Source: Aureococcus anophagefferens
Taxonomy: Eukaryota > Sar > Pelagophyceae > Pelagomonadales > Pelagomonadaceae
Assembly (NCBI RefSeq): GCF_000186865.1
Contig: NW_008705591.1
Coordinates: forward strand, 317,753 to 338,073
Length of the DNA: 20,321 nucleotides
Direction: 5' to 3'
Shown: positions 18,001 to 20,321 of the stretch, piece after piece
How positions within the stretch are numbered: position 1 is the first letter of the stretch
How the letters are laid out: every line of letters starts with the position of its first letter
Position numbers and translations under genes: made by a program
Notes under the pieces: generated by a model
Database searches by the model: none
Told to the model about the DNA's origin: nothing
What the model saw: the letters and a program-made list of their open reading frames with translations, nothing else

Positions 18001-20321
18001 GTGTTCAGCTCTGGGACCGCAAGCGGGGGCAACAGCGGAGCAATTCTAATCGGGACCGGTGCTGCGACTGAAGGAGGCGGCGGTTGCATCTCCGTCAGCG
18101 CCGGCAGCGGCATGAGTGGATCTGGTGGAGACTTGTACATGCTTGCCGGAGGCAGCGCTACTTTCACCGGTGGGTCGATTCTTGCTTTCACGGGCGAGGG
18201 CACGGCGACGAGCAGCGGCAACATCATATTGAGCAGTGCCAATTCAGGGATCACCGGAGGCAGTGGAAGACTGGTGTTTAGCACAGGCTCTGCCAGAGAA
18301 GGCAATAGCGGCGCAATCACGTTGGGTACCGGTACTGCCACGGGTGGACGAGGTGGGGCTGTTTTTACGACCGTTGGGAGTGGGACGAGCGGAGCCGGAG
18401 GGATGTTACGGGCGGCGGCGGGTGTTGGCATGGCAACCGGTGGCGCGTTGACACTTCAAAGTGGGCAAGGGTCCCAGACGAGCAGCGGTTCGATCACAGT
18501 ATTCACACCGAACACTGGAAGCTCGGGCGCCAGCGGGAAGCTAGTATTTAGCAGCGGGACGGCAAAAAGTGGAAACTCCGGGGGAATTTTCATCGGCACT
18601 GGTGTCTCTACAGGCGGCCGAGCGGGGCTATTGAACGTCGCTTTGGGCTCAGGAACAAGCGGTAGGGGGGGGGGGATGATTCTTATCGGGGGGCGATCAA
18701 CTTCTCGGACTGGTGGCTCAGTCTGCATCACAACGGGTGAAGGTACCGCGACTTCCAGCGGTGGCGTAACAATTCTGAGCGGAAACGGAGGCGTTGCTGG
18801 CTCGAGTGGTGTGCTGACGTTCAGTACTGGATCATCGTCTGGTGGAAATACAGGGGCAATCCTCCTTGGGTCAGGCGCAGCCACCGACGGTGTCGGAGGT
18901 GCCATTATCATGACAGTCGGCAGCGGGGCGAGCGCAGCTGGTGGATGCATAAAAATGATGGCGGGCAGGAGTGTGGTGGGAACTGGCGGTGCGATATATA
19001 TTGGCAGTGGTGAAGGCACCGCATCCAGCAGCGGCGCAATCAAGATCTCGGCTGCCAATAGTGGGGCCATCGGGACAAGCGGTCGGTTAGTATTTAGCAC
19101 GGGGTCCTCTTCTGGCGGCAATAGCGGATCTTTGACTTTTGGAACTGGTGCTGCCACCTTTGGTCGTGGTGGTTCCGTGATCTTGAATGTAGGAAGTGGG
19201 ACCAGCGGAAGTGGGGGAGTACTGACAATGCGGGCAGGTAGAGCAGCAAGTATGACAGGCGGGGGGATGTTTTTTTGCAGTGGCGAGGGGACAGCATCCA
19301 GTAGCGGAGCATTGGTCGTGAGTAGTGCCAATGGTGGCGTAGCAGGCTCGAGTGGCCGGATTTTATTTAGCTCGGGGACTGCCAAATCTGGAAATTCTGG
19401 AGCGGTGTTTGTCGGCTCGGGTGCTGCGAGTGGTGGTGCAGGAGGTCTTGTGTGTATTGCAGTGGGTAGCGGAACAAGCGGGACAGGCGGCAACTTGGTC
19501 CTCCTTGCTGGAAGGAGCGCAGAGTCGACAGGCGGGCATCTCAAAATTAATTCAGGGGAAGGTACAGCAACAAGCAGTGGTGCAATATTGCTCGTCAGTG
19601 CCAACGGTGGACTGTGTGGGTCGAGTGGTCGACTAACGTTCAGCTCTGGGTCTGCGAAAACAGGGAACAGCGGTGCCATCTCTGTTGGCTCTGGCGCCGG
19701 GACTGGCGGACGAGGCGGTGCGGTGCGAATCGGCGTCGGGAGTGGGACGAGTGGGTCGGGTGGTACGCTGCAGCTGCAGTCCGGGCGGTCGACAGCAGCG
19801 AGCGGAGGTGCGGTGGTCGTTCTGTCCGGGGAGGGGACGCAGACGAGCAGCGGGTCGATCGAAGTGATATCTGCGAACGGCGGCGTCTCTGGGAGCAGCG
19901 GACGGCTCGTGTTCAGCTCTGGATCGAGCAAAGGGGGTAACTCCGGTGCCATCTGTGTCGGGAGCGGCGCGAGTACCGCTGGTCGCGGCGGTGGCGTGGT
20001 CGTGAGCGCCGGCAGCGGCACGAGCGGCTCTGGCGGCGGGATCAGTCTCGCCGCCGGGCGAAGCACCGTGAAGACCGGCGGGGCGGTTGTGGTCGGGTCC
20101 GGGGAGGGGACGCAGACAAGCAGCGGCGGTGTGGTGATCCAGAGCAGCAACTCTGGGGTGTCTGGCTCGAGCGGCTGTCTCGTGTTCAGCTCGGGAACGG
20201 CCAAGGGAGGCAACAGCGGTGCGATCCTGGTTGGATCGGGGGCGGCGACGGCTGGGCGGGGAGGCGGTGTGACCGTGAGTGCTGGGAGGGCACGAGCGGG
20301 TCAGGCGGTGGGGCCAGCGTA
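1..20321 (+). CDS. Giant Gly/Ser-rich repeat protein with internal Peptidase_S74 domain (spliced; partial at both ends)
   Basis: Seen: joining 2-4274, 4387-4575, 4682-6827, 7040-7455 and 7553-20321 gives one open frame of about 6,600 codons (roughly 0.55 MDa, estimated from composition). It has no start or stop in the window; the ATG at 188 is only an internal Met, because the same repeat reads open back to base 2. Almost all of it is short Gly-Gly-x-Val-x-Ile-x-Ser-Gly rungs, with one non-repeat island holding an S74 domain (residues about 738-843 counted from base 2). The last third is a strict 91-residue tandem repeat. Known: S74 domains trimerise and fold phage tail-spike beta-helices and then cut themselves off. 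Inferred: a secreted or surface beta-solenoid fibre of a protist, with solenoid on both sides of the self-cleaving module. No signal peptide or membrane segment is visible, as expected for an internal fragment. The cellular role is unknown. The single-gene reading depends on four intron calls. Confidence 0.85.
2..1990 (+). repeat. Degenerate solenoid rungs, N-terminal block
   Basis: About 663 residues made of imperfect units of roughly 12-17 residues with the core Gly-Gly-x-(Val/Ile)-x-(Leu/Ile)-x-(Ser/Ala)-Gly, separated by short Gly/Ser/Asp/Glu turns. Hydrophobic residues alternate with small or polar ones, as expected for one short beta-strand per rung. Asp and Glu clearly outnumber Lys and Arg. 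No higher-order period as strict as the one after 10540 was seen. Beta-solenoid folding is inferred from the pattern, not shown. Confidence 0.8.
1991..2212 (+). other. Non-repetitive linker preceding the S74 domain
   Basis: About 74 residues (Ala-Val-Lys-Leu-Asp-Asp onward) in which the Gly-Gly rungs fade. It includes a hydrophobic, possibly helical stretch (Val-Ala-Leu-Glu-Met-Leu-Ala-Gln-Glu) and then beta-like segments. It ends in Lys-Ile-Glu-Tyr-Ser just before the Ser-Asp of the S74 domain. By position it matches the short neck that joins a tail-spike shaft to its chaperone in phage proteins; that comparison is inference. Confidence 0.6.
2213..2530 (+). other. Peptidase_S74 / intramolecular chaperone (endosialidase-type) domain
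   Basis: About 106 residues, placed in the middle of the protein. Visible hallmarks in order: Ser-Asp-Ser-Arg-Ile-Lys-Gln-Asp-Ile, the SDxRxK signature whose Ser (2213-2215) and Lys (2228-2230) form the self-cleavage dyad in the endosialidase chaperone; Ile-Arg-Leu-Ala-Asn-Tyr-Arg-Tyr; Gly-Leu-Ile-Ala-Gln-Glu-Val (from 2363) followed by Leu-Phe-Pro-Glu; and a closing helix Leu-Asp-Leu-Ile-Ala-Ala-Val-Gln-Ala-His-Asn (2489-2521). Known: these domains trimerise, template folding of a beta-helical shaft, then cut at the Ser. Inferred: cleavage here would separate the N-terminal solenoid from a C-terminal product of more than 5,800 residues. Usually the domain is C-terminal; here it is followed in frame by thousands of residues. 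Confidence 0.92.
4275..4386 (+). other. Intron 1 (GT-AG, 112 bp, phase 1)
   Basis: It starts GTTCGA after ACAA and ends TTCCACAG before GTGGGGAC. Removing it joins an A to GT as a Ser codon and restores Ser-Leu-Trp-Thr-Ser-Gly-Asp-Ser, in register with the rungs. The interior has an in-frame stop, a run of 13 G and no repeat pattern. The donor is not a strong consensus, so the exact 5' edge is a best fit. Confidence 0.68.
4348..4360 (+). repeat. Poly-G tract (13 G) in intron 1
   Basis: An uninterrupted run of 13 G in the non-coding part of intron 1, a likely site of length variation and sequencing error. A length change would not alter the protein if the intron call is right. Confidence 0.9.
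4387..4575 (+). other. Exon segment 2
   Basis: A short exon of 189 bases, phase 1 at both ends. Spliced to segment 1 it reads Thr-Ser-Gly-Asp-Ser at the junction and then a normal rung (Ser-Gly-Ser-Ile-Leu-Leu-Ala-Thr-Gly), so the repeat register resumes. It ends inside Leu-Arg-Ala-Gly, with the Gly codon split by the next intron. Beyond 4575 the same frame gives non-repeat residues up to a stop at 4683-4685. Confidence 0.75.
4576..4681 (+). other. Intron 2 (apparent GC-AG, 106 bp, phase 1)
   Basis: It starts GCTCTC after GAGCAG and ends TTGTCGCAG before GTGATGG. Only a phase-1 junction keeps the frame. The GT at 4588 would be phase 2 and would bring a TGA into frame straight after the join, so the GC donor is preferred. 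The spliced product reads Leu-Arg-Ala-Gly-Asp-Gly, a typical rung turn. GCAG stands at both borders. Confidence 0.68.
4682..6827 (+). other. Exon segment 3
   Basis: An exon of 2,146 bases, about 715 residues of degenerate rungs. The split codon at the start gives Ala-Gly-Asp-Gly-Ala-Cys-Gly-Gly, a normal inter-rung turn. The ATG at 4645 falls inside the preceding intron, and the residues it would add (hydrophobic, no Gly) do not fit the repeat. Rungs run without a break to Ser-Gly-Asn-Ile-Thr at 6827; after that the frame reads Pro/Phe/Tyr/Arg-rich sequence to a stop at 7003-7005. Confidence 0.78.
6828..7039 (+). other. Intron 3 (GT-AG, 212 bp, phase 2)
   Basis: The best frame-keeping choice starts GTCTGG at 6828 and ends GATTTAG at 7039, joining AC to G as Thr and giving Ser-Gly-Asn-Ile-Thr-Ile-Glu-Ser-Pro. 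The donor begins GTCTG like intron 4. The resulting rung is two or three residues shorter than its neighbours, so another border (for example an acceptor at 7053 with a GC donor at 6833) cannot be excluded. The interior is not repeat-like and contains stops. Confidence 0.58.
7040..7455 (+). other. Exon segment 4
   Basis: An exon of 416 bases. The downstream rungs can be read upstream in frame past the GTG at 7110 as Ala-Ser-Gly-Ser-Ile-Asn-Leu-Thr-Thr-Gly, back to Ile-Glu-Ser-Pro-Ala at 7041; a TGA lies in frame at 7032-7034. It ends in Thr-Ser-Thr-Gly with the Gly codon split as G|GT at 7455/7456. The 3' border is convincing; the 5' border at 7040 is the least certain exon edge here. Confidence 0.7.
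7456..7552 (+). other. Intron 4 (GT-AG, 97 bp, phase 1)
   Basis: It starts GTCTGC after GACAG and ends GATTCTTAG before GTGATGCC. Splicing gives Ser-Thr-Gly-Asp-Ala-Leu-Asn-Gly-Asp-Ser-Gly. A near-identical but uninterrupted stretch exists in segment 3 at about 5400-5430 (ACAGGTGATGCCGTCAATGG), where the intron is absent at the equivalent AG|GT. The interior is AT-rich compared with the exons and has stops. This is the best supported of the four. Confidence 0.85.
9541..10539 (+). repeat. Proto-units leading into the regular array
   Basis: Three unit-like blocks are anchored by Gly-Tyr-(Gly/Ser) at 9541, 9769 and 10162, with the next anchor at 10540. Their lengths are 228, 393 and 378 bp (76, 131 and 126 residues) against 273 bp in the array. 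They share its element order (Thr-Ser-Gly rung, Ser-Thr-Gly-Thr-Ala, Gly-Asn-Ser-Gly, Gly-Asp-Ser-Gly-x-Gly-Gly) but lack or add rungs, as if units grew and shrank by whole rungs of about 15 residues. The 393-bp unit holds a 12-G run. Confidence 0.72.
10034..10045 (+). repeat. Poly-G tract (12 G) inside coding sequence
   Basis: Twelve G in a row read as Arg-Gly-Gly-Gly-Val in the open frame. At this count the frame before and after agrees, so the tract length is correct for an intact protein. Any slip of one base would break a reading frame more than 10 kb long. Confidence 0.9.
16040..16650 (+). repeat. Two-unit segment duplicated at 19592-20205 (copy 1)
   Basis: This stretch matches 19592-20205 far better at DNA level than other units match each other, with long identical tracts (for example around the Gly-Gly-Arg-Gly-Gly-Ala-Val-Arg-Ile and Cys-Val-Gly-Ser-Gly-Ala-Ser-Thr-Ala-Gly-Arg codons). 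The offset is about 3,552 bp, 13 units plus one codon. It is also visibly richer in GC than the units around it. Confidence 0.8.
18665..18675 (+). repeat. Poly-G tract (11 G) inside coding sequence
   Basis: Eleven G read as Gly-Arg-Gly-Gly-Gly-Met, at the Gly-Thr-Ser-Gly-x-Gly-Gly position of the unit. The frame is the same on both sides, so the unit keeps its 273-bp length. Confidence 0.88.
19592..20205 (+). repeat. Two-unit segment duplicated from 16040-16650 (copy 2)
   Basis: Partner of the segment at 16040-16650, with about the same borders in the unit. Both copies share unit-specific variants not typical of the array, including Gly-Thr-Gln-Thr-Ser-Ser-Gly, Ser-Ala-Asn-Gly-Gly-Val-Ser-Gly-Ser-Ser-Gly and Cys-Val-Gly-Ser-Gly-Ala-Ser-Thr-Ala-Gly. 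This suggests a fairly recent unequal exchange or gene conversion. Which copy came first cannot be told. Confidence 0.8.
20286..20291 (+). other. Probable one-base deletion (frameshift) near the window end
   Basis: Every comparable unit codes Gly-Ser-Gly-Thr-Ser-Gly-Ser-Gly-Gly here. The window reads GGGAGGGCACGAGCGGG; with one extra base after GGGAG the following bases fall into that motif exactly. As written, the frame gives Gly-Arg-Ala-Arg-Ala-Gly-Gln-Ala-Val, unlike any unit. The missing base lies about at 20288/20289, some 30 bases from the end. It may be an error at a contig edge or a real lesion. Confidence 0.75.

Larger units (their letters stand above)
7553..20321 (+). other. Exon segment 5, giant uninterrupted exon (3' end outside window)
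   Basis: From the split Gly codon at 7553 the frame stays open for about 4,255 codons. I read it codon by codon through the first part and then followed the anchor motif Gly-Glu-Gly, which stays in the same frame at every unit as far as 20104. It carries degenerate rungs to about 10539, then the regular 91-residue array. Its 3' end is beyond the window. One base seems to be missing at 20288/20289, so the final 11 residues in this frame leave the repeat pattern. Confidence 0.85.
10540..20321 (+). repeat. Regular 273-bp (91-residue) tandem array, 35 full units plus a partial
   Basis: Taking the codon at the Glu of Gly-Glu-Gly (Tyr in the first unit, Gln in one) as anchor, I find 36 anchors from 10540 to 20104. 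All spacings are 273 bp except 11905-12184 and 16825-17104 (279) and 18196-18466 (270), each a whole number of codons. Each unit has six rungs of about 15 residues with the recurring cores Gly-Glu-Gly-Thr-Ala-Thr-Ser-Ser-Gly, Gly-Arg-Leu-Val-Phe-Ser-Ser-Gly-Thr, Gly-Asn-Ser-Gly, Gly-Ala-Ala-Thr-Gly-Gly-Arg-Gly-Gly, Val-Gly-Ser-Gly-Thr-Ser-Gly-x-Gly-Gly and Ala-Gly-Arg-Ser-Thr-x-x-Thr-Gly-Gly. Arg is conserved at three places per unit, so this block looks more basic than the rest. Synonymous codons differ greatly between units, suggesting mostly old copies held by protein-level constraint. Confidence 0.93.

Noticed and set aside
18456..20213. Long Pro-rich open frame on the minus strand (585 codons), with similar ones at 12351-13694, 14580-15362, 17679-18431 and elsewhere
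   Set aside because: They repeat with the same 273-bp period as the sense array, have Pro-rich low-complexity content and no domain, and arise because Gly/Ser/Val codons read backwards rarely give stops. No start context or independent conservation is visible.
10540..20321. CRISPR array or non-coding satellite
   Set aside because: The 273-bp units are coding throughout, vary mainly at synonymous sites and change length only by whole codons; there are no short identical repeats with unique spacers.
1..20321. RTX-type calcium-binding nonapeptide repeats or collagen-like Gly-X-Y repeats
   Set aside because: No GGxGxDxUx nonapeptide register and no three-residue Gly period are seen; the basic period is about 15 residues with a central Val-x-Ile strand.

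Overview
The whole window appears to be the inside of ONE very large, intron-containing eukaryotic gene read on the + strand. Neither end of the gene is present: the frame is already open at base 2 and is still open close to base 20321. Joining five exon segments across four inferred introns gives about 6,600 codons of Gly/Ser/Thr/Val-rich repeat protein, interrupted once by a recognisable Peptidase_S74 domain (the intramolecular chaperone of endosialidase and phage tail spikes).

Layout: (1) 2-1990, degenerate Gly-Gly-x-Val-x-Ile-x-Ser-Gly rungs of about 12-17 residues, acidic in character. (2) 1991-2212, a non-repetitive linker. (3) 2213-2530, the S74 domain with its Ser-Lys dyad intact. (4) about 2588-10539, more degenerate rungs; all four introns (4275-4386, 4576-4681, 6828-7039, 7456-7552) lie in this part. 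(5) 10540-20321, a very regular tandem array with a 273-bp (91-residue, six-rung) period. I counted 36 unit anchors, and only three spacings depart from 273 bp, each by whole codons. Exon 5 alone exceeds 12.7 kb. A one-base deletion relative to the repeat consensus lies about 30 bases before the window end.

Organism: the introns restore frame exactly, one seems to use a GC donor, all end in AG followed by G, and the DNA is GC-rich by eye. Together with an S74 domain inside a giant Gly/Ser repeat protein this suggests a unicellular alga or other protist (haptophyte, dinoflagellate, pelagophyte or similar). The lineage cannot be fixed from the window.

Function is not known. The rung pattern suggests a long beta-solenoid fibre, probably extracellular or part of a cell covering, and the S74 module is the only part with a known biochemical role (trimer-folding chaperone with self-cleavage). 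No RNA genes, mobile elements, CRISPR arrays, promoters or terminators were seen, and the antisense reading frames look like shadows of the repeat.
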